This document shows positions 26,901 through 34,452 of a stretch of DNA of 64,000 nucleotides, piece by piece (position 1 is the first letter of the stretch; each line of letters opens with the position of its first letter). The notes under the pieces were generated by a model that saw only the letters and a program-made list of their open reading frames with translations, made no database searches and was not told the origin of the DNA. The position numbers were made by a program, and so were the translations under genes. The stretch covers positions 62,001-126,000 of the forward strand of contig NZ_JANRKL010000035.1 of the NCBI RefSeq assembly GCF_033763495.1, given 5' to 3'. The DNA comes from Haliscomenobacter sp033763495 (lineage in GTDB: Bacteria > Bacteroidota > Bacteroidia > Chitinophagales > Saprospiraceae).

Positions 26901-28654
26901 GAAACAATAACCGAACGATTACTGCAAATTATGCTAGCAATAGTGGTGCCGCAAGAACTGGTACCCTTACGTTTTCGGGTGCTGGAATTACCCAAACCGT
27001 TACGGTAAATCAGGCTGATGGGCGAAATTTTTGGGTAAGCCCCGAAACTTATGCTGCACCGGCTACTGCAGGTAGTTTTTCCTTCAATATTAATTTGTCT
27101 TCCGTTTCAACTTGGGGAATTAGCAATAATTCAAACTGGCTTTCTTTAAATCGGAGTTCAGGTACTGGCAATGCCAGCATCACTGTTACCCATTCGGCTA
27201 ATACGAGTTCAAGTCGTACAGGTGTCATCACCATTATTTCTGGCATAGAGTCAAGAACTGTTACCATTACCCAAGCTGGCAACACAGCTCCTGTATTGAG
27301 CATTAGTCCAAGCACAAGATCAGTTGCCAATGCAGCAGGTAGCTTCGTGGCCTCGGTAACGGCTAATGTTCCCTGGACTGCAAGCTCCAACGCGAGTTGG
27401 TTGAGTATTGCCCCAAGTTCTGGAACAGGTAATGCATCTGTCAACTTAACCCACACTGCCAATAGTGGAGCGGAGCGGGTTGGTGTGGTTACCTTGAGTG
27501 GAGGAGGTGCTACGACGAGCATCACGGTAACCCAGGCTGCTGTGGCAAGTTTAACTGTAAACCCAACGAGCCAATCCGTACCTGCGAATGCCGGCAGTTT
27601 TAGCATCACGGTAACTGCTAATATTGGTTGGACGGTGAGCTCTAACGCGAATTGGCTTACCGCCAACCCAGGATCAGGAAGCAACAATGGTACAGCAACT
27701 GCTAATTATTCGGCCAACACGGGGGTAGCCAGAACTGGAACCTTGACATTCAGCGGAGCTGGAATTACGAGAACGGTAACAGTGTCCCAAGCTGCACCTA
27801 CGGCCAACTTCCTAACCGTAAGTCCAGGAAGCAAAACCTTGGCAGCAGGGGCTGATACTTTCCAGGTTATCGTCAGTTCTAACGTAGCGTGGAGCTTGGT
27901 TTCCTCTGGAACATGGATGATGCCTGCTGGAACCAATGGCAATGGCAATACAACTAGCGTCATTTATTACCAACAGAACCCGAATACGGTTTCACGAGTT
28001 GACACCCTGACTTATAGCGGGTCCGGGATTGTTCAAAAGGTAGTGGTAAGGCAAAATGCAGGTACCGGCAGCAGTTTGGACGTTTCTCCTAGCACCATCA
28101 ATACAACTGTAGCAGCATCGAGCGTGTTGGTCAATATTACATCCAATGGCTGTTGGACGGTTTCGGATAATGCAAGTTGGGTATTGCCTGGAGCTACTGA
28201 GGGGGTGGGTAATGCTAGCCTGTCGCTTTTCATCCAGGCAAACAGCGGGGTGGCCCGAAGTGCAACTGTAAACATTGACGGAAATGATGGCATACAAACC
28301 GTAGTCATCAATCAGGCAGCTGCGGCAAGCCTGATTGAATCTGAACTAGCCTTTGTTCCTCAGAATCTTCAGTCTAGCATACAATCTGCCTCCACGATAC
28401 CCAAGATGGATTTGTTCCCCAACCCCGCACAGGATATGGTTAATATTGTACTTGATGCCGTAGATGTAGAACAGCAGGAGGTTCAATTGGTAGTTATAGA
28501 TGCTTATGGTAGAGAAGTTATCAAGCAAAAAGTGAATGGGGTTTCTACCAAAATTTCTTTAACTAACTTATCGAATGGTATGTATACATTCAGTATGCTT
28601 TTGCCTAATGCAAAAATGCTAAGTAAAAAACTGATTGTAACCAAAACGGAGTAA
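23948..28654 (+). CDS. Giant T9SS-secreted sortilin-like propeller with eight BACON domains
   Basis: A 1568-residue secreted protein; ATG 23948 is chosen because it begins a good signal peptide (~1-33, ending in LAQ). Residues ~90-765 are BNR/sortilin-type beta-propeller repeats full of TTNGGSSW-like Asp-box turns. Eight consecutive BACON domains of ~83 residues follow (~771-1459), each with the pattern SVSSNASWL, GSGNASV, ANTGAxRTGTLT and TVTQA. A T9SS type A sorting domain (LFPNPAQDMVNI; ~1485-1568) ends the protein. BACON domains are thought to bind carbohydrate or mucin or to act as spacers. The N-terminal part is paralogous to the protein at 52000. A bidirectional terminator follows. Confidence 0.93.
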   Translation: MKLYGTTGLPMNFIGFLVVFLLSGLSAPMLAQPWSKGMLISTPQRYGVLRNNAEQYFKTKGTSKGSGYKPYKRWDNYWGSRTNAEGAFPPANVRQDEWNRYIAQAAIAPGIGGSSWTSLGPNSSTGGYAGIGRINRVAFHPTDVNTFFACTAGGGLWKTSNGGSSWANLTNSLSRLGTSDLVVDASNPNILYLATGDCDAGDTPSIGVLKSTDGGASWNPTGLTFNDGQYVYIYRLIRHSSNANILLAATSQGIYRTTNAGQSWNLTLSSSWIFDLEQKPGAPTTYFAGGYDTQARIYISTDEGSTWTVRSTITNAWRTAIAVTPANPNFVGVLAEKYSDDSFLGFYSSSDGGLNYTLRSSTPNILGWESNGSGGSGQGWYDLSLAIDPTNANTIYVGGINTWKSTNGGTNWTINTMWYPESQSVPTVHADKHDLAFQNNSSLFQCNDGGIYKTTNGGSSWTDLSNGMTISQMYRIGVSQADAKIIAGLQDNGTKLRSTTGTWTDVIGGDGMDCAINPSNANVLYGEYQSGGLQRSTNGGTSWTEIIPENGSAIGAWISPIVIDPNNNQTLYFGTNRAVYKSTNQGTAWTKITNTLTLANDVNHIAVAASNSNYIYFVTGTNNVKEIYRTTNGGTSWTKMTTPISDRVSWLSVNPTDPNLIYITFANYSSGNKVFRSSDGGSTWTNISGTLPNLPANCIVYQTGSNGALYLGMDAGIFYRDNSMSDWSLFNSDLPNVEIFELEIKYNTNKILAATYGRGLWESPLYSVQGPLLTVSPATQSVASTAGNFAATVTSSAAWSVSSNASWLTASSNAGSGNASVTVSHTANTGAQRTGILTFTSSGLSQTITVTQATAPSLSVTPTSQSVSTQAGSANISVTSNVAWSVSSNAAWLTISPNSGSNNGTVVANFSANTGAARTGTLTFTGGGITRTATIAQAASASLSVTPTTQSVAKTSGSFSITVSSNVSWTVSSNAAWLKTSASSGNNNRTITANYASNSGAARTGTLTFSGAGITQTVTVNQADGRNFWVSPETYAAPATAGSFSFNINLSSVSTWGISNNSNWLSLNRSSGTGNASITVTHSANTSSSRTGVITIISGIESRTVTITQAGNTAPVLSISPSTRSVANAAGSFVASVTANVPWTASSNASWLSIAPSSGTGNASVNLTHTANSGAERVGVVTLSGGGATTSITVTQAAVASLTVNPTSQSVPANAGSFSITVTANIGWTVSSNANWLTANPGSGSNNGTATANYSANTGVARTGTLTFSGAGITRTVTVSQAAPTANFLTVSPGSKTLAAGADTFQVIVSSNVAWSLVSSGTWMMPAGTNGNGNTTSVIYYQQNPNTVSRVDTLTYSGSGIVQKVVVRQNAGTGSSLDVSPSTINTTVAASSVLVNITSNGCWTVSDNASWVLPGATEGVGNASLSLFIQANSGVARSATVNIDGNDGIQTVVINQAAAASLIESELAFVPQNLQSSIQSASTIPKMDLFPNPAQDMVNIVLDAVDVEQQEVQLVVIDAYGREVIKQKVNGVSTKISLTNLSNGMYTFSMLLPNAKMLSKKLIVTKTE
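26262..28325. repeat. Eight tandem BACON-domain repeats (coding)
   Basis: Eight ~250-bp coding units with conserved SWL and TVTQA segments. Copies 2, 3 and 6 are closest to each other (GAARTGTLTF and GVARTGTLTF), suggesting internal duplication; copies 4, 7 and 8 have diverged most. Confidence 0.88.
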
Positions 28655-28662
28655 AGTGAGAT

Positions 28663-28702
28663 AAAAAGGCCCTCAAAACTTAGCAGTTTTGAGGGCCTTT
28701 TT
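28663..28702. terminator. Bidirectional terminator
   Basis: A perfect 18-bp stem (AAAAAGGCCCTCAAAACT and complement) with a 4-nt loop and T-tracts on both sides, placed between the convergent BACON protein gene and pfkA. Confidence 0.92.
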
Positions 28703-28710
28703 CTACCGTT

Positions 28711-29700
28711 TTACATCGCCAAGATGCCTGCCATTTGTATCAACTGATTGTTAATGGCTTTTTCAGAATAAATGGCGTCATAAAAGGGAGTATACACTAT
28801 TTCGTCATTGACAATCCCAGCCATTACATCGGCTTTGCCTTGCACCAGTCCTTCTACCGCGGCATGGCCCATTCTGCTGGCCAGCATCCGATCGAGGTGA
28901 CTAGGTGCTCCGCCCCGTTGCAAGTGGCCGATAACTGCTACACGGATATCAAATGCGCCGGGCATTTTTTCGTTGACTTTGGCGGCGATCTCATTGGCAC
29001 TTCCCAAAGTGCTGCCTTCGGCAACAATGATCAGGCTAAAGAGTTTTTTGCGTTTGGCGCTGCGTTGGAGTACTCCAACCACGTCTTCGATGCTAACACT
29101 GATTTCTGGTGTTACCACACTTTCAGCTCCACTACCGATACCAGTATGAAGGGCAATGTAGCCAGCGTGGCGCCCCATCACTTCCACGAAAAAAACCCGG
29201 TCGTGGGAATCGGCGGTATCGCGAATTTTATCAACTGCCTCAATGGCGGTATTTACCGCAGTATCAAAACCGATGGTGTAATCGGTTCCATATAAATCAT
29301 TGTCGATGGTGCCCGGCAAACCAATGATAGGAATATTGTGTTCCTGTGCAAAAATGTTGGCTCCAGTAAAAGTACCGTTGCCGCCAATGGCAATACAAGC
29401 ATCAATGTCAAATGCCCGTAGCGATTCGTAAGCAGCTTTACGGCCTTCTGGAGTCATAAAACGTTTGCTCCTGGCAGTTTTGAGGATGGTTCCTCCCCGA
29501 TGGATAATGTTTGCTACGTCTTTGCGTTCCAAACGTTTAAAATCGCCATCAATCATGCCTTCATAACCGCGAGAAATACCATAAACATGTAGGTCGTGGA
29601 AGGAGGCTGTACGTACCACTGCACGAATAGCCGCGTTCATCCCCGGAGCATCTCCTCCTGACGTGAAAACGGCAATGCGTTTAATGTCTGTTTTCATCAC
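28711..29700 (-). CDS. pfkA: ATP-dependent 6-phosphofructokinase
   Basis: A 329-residue PfkA-type enzyme that phosphorylates fructose 6-phosphate to the 1,6-bisphosphate in glycolysis. Visible motifs are FTSGGDAPGMNAAIRA (~12-27), PGTIDNDLYGTDYTIGFDTA with the catalytic Asp (~130-150), and VEVMGRHAGYIA (~170-182). One oddity: the loop that reads GGDGS in E. coli reads GGNGT here (AAC codon), replacing the Mg-ATP-contacting Asp103 equivalent by Asn, while the following Gly that marks ATP rather than PPi use is kept. It forms an operon with the sugar kinase gene 31 bp upstream. Confidence 0.95.
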   Translation of the reverse strand: MMKTDIKRIAVFTSGGDAPGMNAAIRAVVRTASFHDLHVYGISRGYEGMIDGDFKRLERKDVANIIHRGGTILKTARSKRFMTPEGRKAAYESLRAFDIDACIAIGGNGTFTGANIFAQEHNIPIIGLPGTIDNDLYGTDYTIGFDTAVNTAIEAVDKIRDTADSHDRVFFVEVMGRHAGYIALHTGIGSGAESVVTPEISVSIEDVVGVLQRSAKRKKLFSLIIVAEGSTLGSANEIAAKVNEKMPGAFDIRVAVIGHLQRGGAPSHLDRMLASRMGHAAVEGLVQGKADVMAGIVNDEIVYTPFYDAIYSEKAINNQLIQMAGILAM

Positions 29701-29731
29701 TTGTAACTACTTGTTGGATTATCCGTTTGTC

Positions 29732-30592
29732 CTAAGCATTACGGCTCAGTTCATGAGCACGGTGGAATTGCACCAATGTATCAATGGGCTTCAAGATAAA
29801 CACTCCCGGCTTCATTCCACGCTCTTCTAGGATAATTTTTACAATATCCTGGAAGTAATAGGCTACTGAACCAATAAAATGGATTGGCAAATTGAGGTGC
29901 CCAGGGTATTTTCGCACATTGCGATCAATGAATTCCGCAAAGGATTGATAAATGAGTTTCTGGATAAAAAAGTGGTTTCGAAACTCGCCCAAAAATTTGG
30001 TGAAAGAAGCGAGATATACGTTTGGTTGTGGCTTACTGTAGATGTTGTCCAAAATTTCATCTTTTCCTCCTGGAACATGATCTTCCAGGGCTTTTTCAAG
30101 GTCGGGGGGAAGCTCACGATAAAAGTATGCCCTGATCAATGCTTTACCTAAATGGGCGCCACTTCCTTCGTCACCCACAAAGTATCCAAGATTGGTGACA
30201 TTATCCGTTACCTCCTTGCCATCAAATAAACAGGTGTTAGAACCCGTGCCGATGATGCAAGCAATGCCCGGGTCGCGGCCACAAGTTGAGCGAGCAGCAG
30301 CCAACAGGTCATGTTCTACCTCTACGTGGGCATTAGGAAACAGGCGCCGTAAGGCCCTGGCAATTTTTTCAGCCTTGGCATGATCCCACACCGCAGTGCC
30401 ATAATAATACATGGCTGTTACCTTGGATAAATCGACTTGATGCTTGTCCAACTCTTCCTTGCTTTTGTCATAAATCAAATCCTCACTGTGATAAAGAGGA
30501 TTGAAACCCATGGTGTGCAGCAAAAGTGCTCCTTCATCGGTTAAAAGCATCCAATCTGTTTTGGTCGATCCACTGTCGGCTACAATGATCAT
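29732..30592 (-). CDS. BadF/BadG-type ATPase, N-acetylglucosamine kinase-like
   Basis: A 286-residue member of the ASKHA kinase fold. Phosphate-1 loop ADSGSTKTDWMLL begins at residue 5, the second loop IIGTGSNTCLFDG is at ~113-125, and NLGYFVGDEGSGAHLGK (~134-150) matches the BadF/BadG/BcrA/BcrD signature found in eukaryote-like GlcNAc kinases. It probably phosphorylates an amino sugar, feeding glycolysis or cell-wall recycling; pairing with pfkA and the nearby glucosaminidase fits this. The exact substrate is not shown by the sequence. Confidence 0.88.
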   Translation of the reverse strand: MIIVADSGSTKTDWMLLTDEGALLLHTMGFNPLYHSEDLIYDKSKEELDKHQVDLSKVTAMYYYGTAVWDHAKAEKIARALRRLFPNAHVEVEHDLLAAARSTCGRDPGIACIIGTGSNTCLFDGKEVTDNVTNLGYFVGDEGSGAHLGKALIRAYFYRELPPDLEKALEDHVPGGKDEILDNIYSKPQPNVYLASFTKFLGEFRNHFFIQKLIYQSFAEFIDRNVRKYPGHLNLPIHFIGSVAYYFQDIVKIILEERGMKPGVFILKPIDTLVQFHRAHELSRNA

Positions 30593-30712
30593 AGGTCTCA
30601 GCGCTGTTTTTGGACTGTTTTTTGAAAATTTGATGGGTAAAGGTAGTGTAAAAGCTACACTAAGTAAAATTGAAGTCTGATTTTTTTAGCTACAAAAAGT
30701 TTTATTAATTGT

Positions 30713-30742
30713 TTGTTTAAAAACATTTTTGTTTTAACTTTG
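30713..30742 (+). promoter_or_regulatory. Bacteroidota-type promoter for the glucosaminidase gene
   Basis: TTG at 30713-30715, a 19-bp spacer and TAACTTTG at 30735-30742 match the TTG/TAnnTTTG consensus closely. Transcription from about 30750 supports ATG 30767 as the start codon and excludes the longer reading frame. Confidence 0.65.
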
Positions 30743-30766
30743 CTGACACAAAAAACTTTACGTGCC

Positions 30767-31597
30767 ATGAAGCAATACAATACCCACACCCAATTTTCAG
30801 GAAACGGATCCTTTCTAAAAGAAAATCAATTATTTGCATGGGTAAGCCGCAATTGGTTTAACAGCATCTTATTGTACCTTGCTGCACACCTTTTGTTTCA
30901 AAAAGAAATGAGCCTGCAAATAAACATGGATGGAACTGTAGAAAAAAAAATGGCTCTAGCAACCCAAACCAGTTTGGAAACCCCCATTAACAGCCAGCAG
31001 GCCGTATTCGTACCTGCTATCAACATCAGTCAACTGATTAAAAAGAGTACACCCGAAACAAGTATAAAATCCACAAAAACAGAACCTACCTTTAGTGTAT
31101 CTAACTTGACACCAGCTTTAGGCCCACAAAAGGGTGGGGGAGTAGCGGAAGGGGGAAAAGCCCAAGCCATGCGGGCTTATATTGAAAAGTATGCTCCAGC
31201 TGCTATACGAGCGATGAACAAATATGGCATCCCAGCAAGTATTACCTTAGCTCAGGGATTGTTAGAATCAAATGCTGGAGAAAGTAAACTGGCTCTTGAA
31301 TCAAATAACCACTTTGGCATAAAATGCCGCCGAAAATGCAAAGGATGTACATGCCGCAATTACACGGACGATGATGTTTACGACATGTTTCGGGTCTTTG
31401 ATTCTGCATGGGAAAGTTATGAAGAACACTCCATATTACTGACCAGCCCTCGCTATGCGCACCTACAGAAATTTGGCAAAGATTACAAAAGTTGGGCCTA
31501 TGGCTTGAGGAGAGCTGGATATGCTACCGATAAAACTTATGGGCAAAAACTGATTAGACTGATTCGTAATTTGAACCTGGAGCAGTATGATATTTGA
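30767..31597 (+). CDS. Glucosaminidase-domain peptidoglycan hydrolase
   Basis: A 276-residue protein from ATG 30767 (supported by the promoter). After a membrane-near hydrophobic segment (WFNSILLYLAAHLLF, ~30-44) and a linker rich in Thr and Ser, the FlgJ/LytG-type glucosaminidase domain spans ~125-276. The catalytic Glu lies in LAQGLLESNAGESKLA, followed by NNHFGIKCRRKCKGCTC and YDMFRVFDSAWESYEEHS. It cleaves the glycan backbone of peptidoglycan. A Cys-rich insertion (KCRRKCKGCTC) is typical of Bacteroidota members. Confidence 0.92.
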   Translation: MKQYNTHTQFSGNGSFLKENQLFAWVSRNWFNSILLYLAAHLLFQKEMSLQINMDGTVEKKMALATQTSLETPINSQQAVFVPAINISQLIKKSTPETSIKSTKTEPTFSVSNLTPALGPQKGGGVAEGGKAQAMRAYIEKYAPAAIRAMNKYGIPASITLAQGLLESNAGESKLALESNNHFGIKCRRKCKGCTCRNYTDDDVYDMFRVFDSAWESYEEHSILLTSPRYAHLQKFGKDYKSWAYGLRRAGYATDKTYGQKLIRLIRNLNLEQYDI

Positions 31598-31605
31598 ACC
31601 TTGGC

Positions 31606-31649
31606 TAGTTGAAGGATTCATTTGCCATGACAAAAGAATCCTTCAACTA
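31606..31649. terminator. Bidirectional hairpin
   Basis: A perfect 14-bp stem (TAGTTGAAGGATTC and complement) with a 16-nt loop lies between the convergent glucosaminidase and thioredoxin-fold genes. Confidence 0.8.
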
Positions 31650-31654
31650 AGATA

Positions 31655-32287
31655 CTATCGCTTAAATCCATCAGGCACTTTAAAACTTTTTTGAAAAATT
31701 GACCAGGGAACTTCTTTGTATTTACCAGTCCCAAAATAGGAAGAAATCATCAAAAGCTCTTCTGCATCCCTATACCCAGGAATTGGTTGGATCATTTCCA
31801 TATTTTCATCCAGAAAAACCAGTGATGGGAAACTCAAATGACCACGCAACAACTCTTCTACCAATTCGTGATGGCCGCCTTTGGAAGTACGTACAAAACG
31901 AAACTCCTTTCCTTTGTATTCCATCGGTTCTTTCGACTCCGCATCCAGTTTGACAAGGTAATAATTGTCATTGAGGTATTTGGCTAGGTAGGTGTTGCTA
32001 AACGTTTCATTGTCCATTTTTTTGCACCAGCTACTCGAATAGGTGAAAACATCCAGCAAGATTTTTTTCTTTTCTTTCTTGTTCAATTCGACTGCTTCCT
32101 CCCAGCTCACCCAATTTAGGGTTACAGATTGGCTACGTACGGGAGTGCGGGGAGTAATGCCTTTTGCGGTTACACCAGATTTTGGTGTTGTTCCCTTCTT
32201 TAAAAGCAGTTGTTCCTGCGCACTTGCAAGCGTAATATTTATACCAATCATCAAAACCACGGCGAAACACATACCCAATCTGCTCAT
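31655..32287 (-). CDS. Exported thioredoxin-fold protein with one active-site cysteine
   Basis: A 210-residue protein starting at ATG 32287, whose signal peptide (MSRLGMCFAVVLMIGINITLASAQ) supports that choice. A thioredoxin_7-like domain follows: VSWEEAVELNKKEKKKILLDVFTYSSSWCKKMDNETF at ~58-95 and the cis-Pro region HLSFPSLVFLDENM near 150. The usual CxxC is reduced to a single Cys (SSSWCKKM), so it is unlikely to be a dithiol oxidoreductase. A holdase, isomerase-like or redox-sensing role in the periplasm is possible but unproven. Confidence 0.85.
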   Translation of the reverse strand: MSRLGMCFAVVLMIGINITLASAQEQLLLKKGTTPKSGVTAKGITPRTPVRSQSVTLNWVSWEEAVELNKKEKKKILLDVFTYSSSWCKKMDNETFSNTYLAKYLNDNYYLVKLDAESKEPMEYKGKEFRFVRTSKGGHHELVEELLRGHLSFPSLVFLDENMEMIQPIPGYRDAEELLMISSYFGTGKYKEVPWSIFQKSFKVPDGFKR

Positions 32288-32419
32288 TTCAGCAATGTTT
32301 GTTTTCTCAGCAAAATTAGTAAATGTTTGGCTTGCCAATCACCTACTGTAAATTAAAGACAAAGGTAAAACACTTTGGTCACCAGATTTATGGTCAAAAT
32401 AGCAAACCTTAAAATAAGT

Positions 32420-33475
32420 TTAACTTCTGTGAATATTCTTATATACCTTTAATCCGTCCAGGCCCAAGGTCTTTTTTTTAGTCAAAATGCCCGGTATTTC
32501 TGGGGCAGGGATGCCATTTTCCATGGCGTTTTTTCCTTCCAAGACCCTTGCTTCATCCCACATTTGGGCTGCAATTATACTTTCAAAAATTTTGGCCCCA
32601 CCTTCAATTAAAACTACACCTAATTTGTACTTCATCCATAAAATGTGCATCAATTTTTCCCAAAAGGATTCATCAAAAGCCAATTGAAGACTCTGAACTT
32701 GTGCTGAATTCCCCGTGTCAGGGATTCGCTCCGAGACAAGCAAAGTTCTTTGCCCATCTGTAAAAACATTCAGGCGCTTAGGCAAACTTAAGTTGCGATC
32801 CAATACAATCCGCAATGGGGATTTCCCGAAATAATGCCGATTGTCCAAACGGGGATCATCCATTAAAGCGGTGGTAGAACCGATCAGTATGGCATCGGTC
32901 TCACTACGCCATCGGTGCACCAATCGTTGGGTGGTGGCCTGCGTAAGCCAAAACTGGCTTCGATTCAATGGTGCAAAAAAGCCATTGCTGCTTACCGCCA
33001 TTTTTAAGATGATGTATGGCCTTTGCTTACTGACTGCAACATTTCGGGTAGCAGCCAATTCCTTGCCTTCTTCTTCCAACACGCCACTAATCACCTCTAC
33101 CCCCTGTGATCGCAACAATTCAACTCCTCGTCCCCGAACTTCCGGGGTAAGATCCAAACAAGAAATCACCACTTTTGGAATTTTTTCCTGAATGATCAAA
33201 TTGGTACAAGGAGGCGTTTTGCCGTATATGCAACAGGGTTCAAGGGAAACATACAACGTAGATTGGGAGATGAGGGCACGTTCGTGCTCAGCTACCGATG
33301 CTACTGCATTCACCTCTGCATGTGCTCCTCCATAGCGCTGGTGGAAGCCTTCGCCAATGATTTTACCATTGTGAACCAAAACTGCTCCTACCATCGGATT
33401 TGGCGAAACTGATCCAGCCCCCATTCGGGCCAGGTCGAAACACCTCTTTATAAAGAAATTTTGTTCTTTTTCCAT
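32420..33475 (-). CDS. ribD: Bifunctional riboflavin biosynthesis deaminase/reductase RibD
   Basis: A 351-residue RibD from ATG 33475 (the conserved N-terminus MEKEQNFFIKRCFDLA begins there; longer frames lack homology). The deaminase half has SPNPMVGAVLV, the zinc-binding HAEVNAV near 50 and PCCIYGKTPPCTNLI near 78. The reductase half begins around 145 (RPYIILKMAVSSNGFF) and includes RLVHRWRSETDAILIG. It carries out deamination and NADPH-dependent ribose reduction in riboflavin synthesis. There is no FMN riboswitch visible upstream, and no other rib gene nearby. Confidence 0.95.
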   Translation of the reverse strand: MEKEQNFFIKRCFDLARMGAGSVSPNPMVGAVLVHNGKIIGEGFHQRYGGAHAEVNAVASVAEHERALISQSTLYVSLEPCCIYGKTPPCTNLIIQEKIPKVVISCLDLTPEVRGRGVELLRSQGVEVISGVLEEEGKELAATRNVAVSKQRPYIILKMAVSSNGFFAPLNRSQFWLTQATTQRLVHRWRSETDAILIGSTTALMDDPRLDNRHYFGKSPLRIVLDRNLSLPKRLNVFTDGQRTLLVSERIPDTGNSAQVQSLQLAFDESFWEKLMHILWMKYKLGVVLIEGGAKIFESIIAAQMWDEARVLEGKNAMENGIPAPEIPGILTKKKTLGLDGLKVYKNIHRS

Positions 33476-33770
33476 ATTTTTTTGCGCTTTTGCTGTCATA
33501 CGACAAAGAAAAATATAGCATTTAGGTAAATATTGTTGATTAAATGTTACCCATTTTTTGATTTTGTTTATCTTTAGAGCTGTAAAATCCAGCCCATTGA
33601 ACAAAGAGAACCAGCTCTTGGATCGAATGCAACTACTATTTGTGGAAAAAAACTTGATAACTTCCCTGAACCTAAACCATACTACATTTAGCGTGTACGT
33701 GTACAATCCCTTGAAACAGAATGGTTTAATATTCCATGCCTTTTTTTTGAATAACTAAAATTTTGAGAGC

Positions 33771-34412
33771 GTGCTTTACAAAGTTAAATTGAAAAACGCA
33801 GAAGAGTCTGTCCTTTTGGACGACAAAATCTACGAGTTTCTTACCACCGACCCGTATCTTGTTAAGGTAGATTTCATTAACAACCTCCGGCGTCACTCCA
33901 GCGGCTGTGCTGTTTTCCAAAAGACCTGGAAAAAAGCAGATGGCGGGTACAAAACCGAAACCATTTATCTGCATAAAATCATTGCAGAAAAATTTTTGGT
34001 AGATACCAAAGGTGGAGATAAGAACCTTGTTGGTGCCAAAAACGGCAACAAACTAGATTGCCGGATGGAGAACCTCATTTACAGATCTCGTTCCGTAGCA
34101 AGTCGAAAACGGAAAACCAGCAGCAAGGTAGGCTACACAGGAGTCTATAAGGAGAACAACCGCTATCGTGCGGTTATTTCGGTCAATCGAAAATCAGTAC
34201 ACATCGGCATGTTTGCTTCAGCCGAAGAAGCAGCCCTGGCCTACAACAAAATGTCGCGAAAACTATATGGTGATGATGGCAAACTGAATGCCATTAAATC
34301 ATCAAGAAAAGGGGAAGAGGAAACGCCAATTGATCTTTCCCAAGTCATTGAAGTACCCAATACAGGGGTAAAGTCCAAAAGGGGGCGCAAGCCAAAGAAC
34401 TACGTTCCCTAA
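33771..34412 (+). CDS. Degenerate HNH plus AP2-domain DNA-binding protein
   Basis: A 213-residue protein starting at GTG 33771. Residues ~50-105 align with the HNH_3 fold of homing endonucleases (YLHKIIAEKF...NGNKLDCRMENL), but the catalytic DH pair of the usual DHINGD is GA here and the Asn of LDNR is Cys. An AP2/ERF-type DNA-binding domain follows (~120-172; GYTGVYKENNRYRAVISVN, HIGMFASAEEAALAYNK). A C-terminal KRGRKPK is AT-hook-like. It most likely derives from a mobile homing endonuclease that lost cleavage and was kept as a DNA-binding protein or regulator. Confidence 0.82.
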   Translation: MLYKVKLKNAEESVLLDDKIYEFLTTDPYLVKVDFINNLRRHSSGCAVFQKTWKKADGGYKTETIYLHKIIAEKFLVDTKGGDKNLVGAKNGNKLDCRMENLIYRSRSVASRKRKTSSKVGYTGVYKENNRYRAVISVNRKSVHIGMFASAEEAALAYNKMSRKLYGDDGKLNAIKSSRKGEEETPIDLSQVIEVPNTGVKSKRGRKPKNYVP

Positions 34413-34418
34413 GGGGAA

Positions 34419-34452
34419 GGCGCCTGGATGATTGCATGTTACTTCAGGCGCC
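34419..34452. terminator. Hairpin shared by convergent AP2 gene and mnmD
   Basis: GGCGCCTG at 34419-34426 and CAGGCGCC at 34445-34452 pair across an 18-nt loop; a T-run follows on the + strand. The right arm overlaps the end of mnmD. Confidence 0.65.

Noticed and set aside
26262..28325. CRISPR-like regular repeats
   Set aside because: The periodicity (~250 bp) is explained by eight BACON coding repeats with no constant short repeat.
33476..33560. FMN riboswitch upstream of ribD
   Set aside because: The conserved RFN-element segments are not present; the region is simple AT-rich sequence.
33558..33758. 66-codon open frame on the + strand between ribD and the AP2 gene
   Set aside because: No signal, motif or start context; AT-rich spacer that overlaps the likely promoter region.
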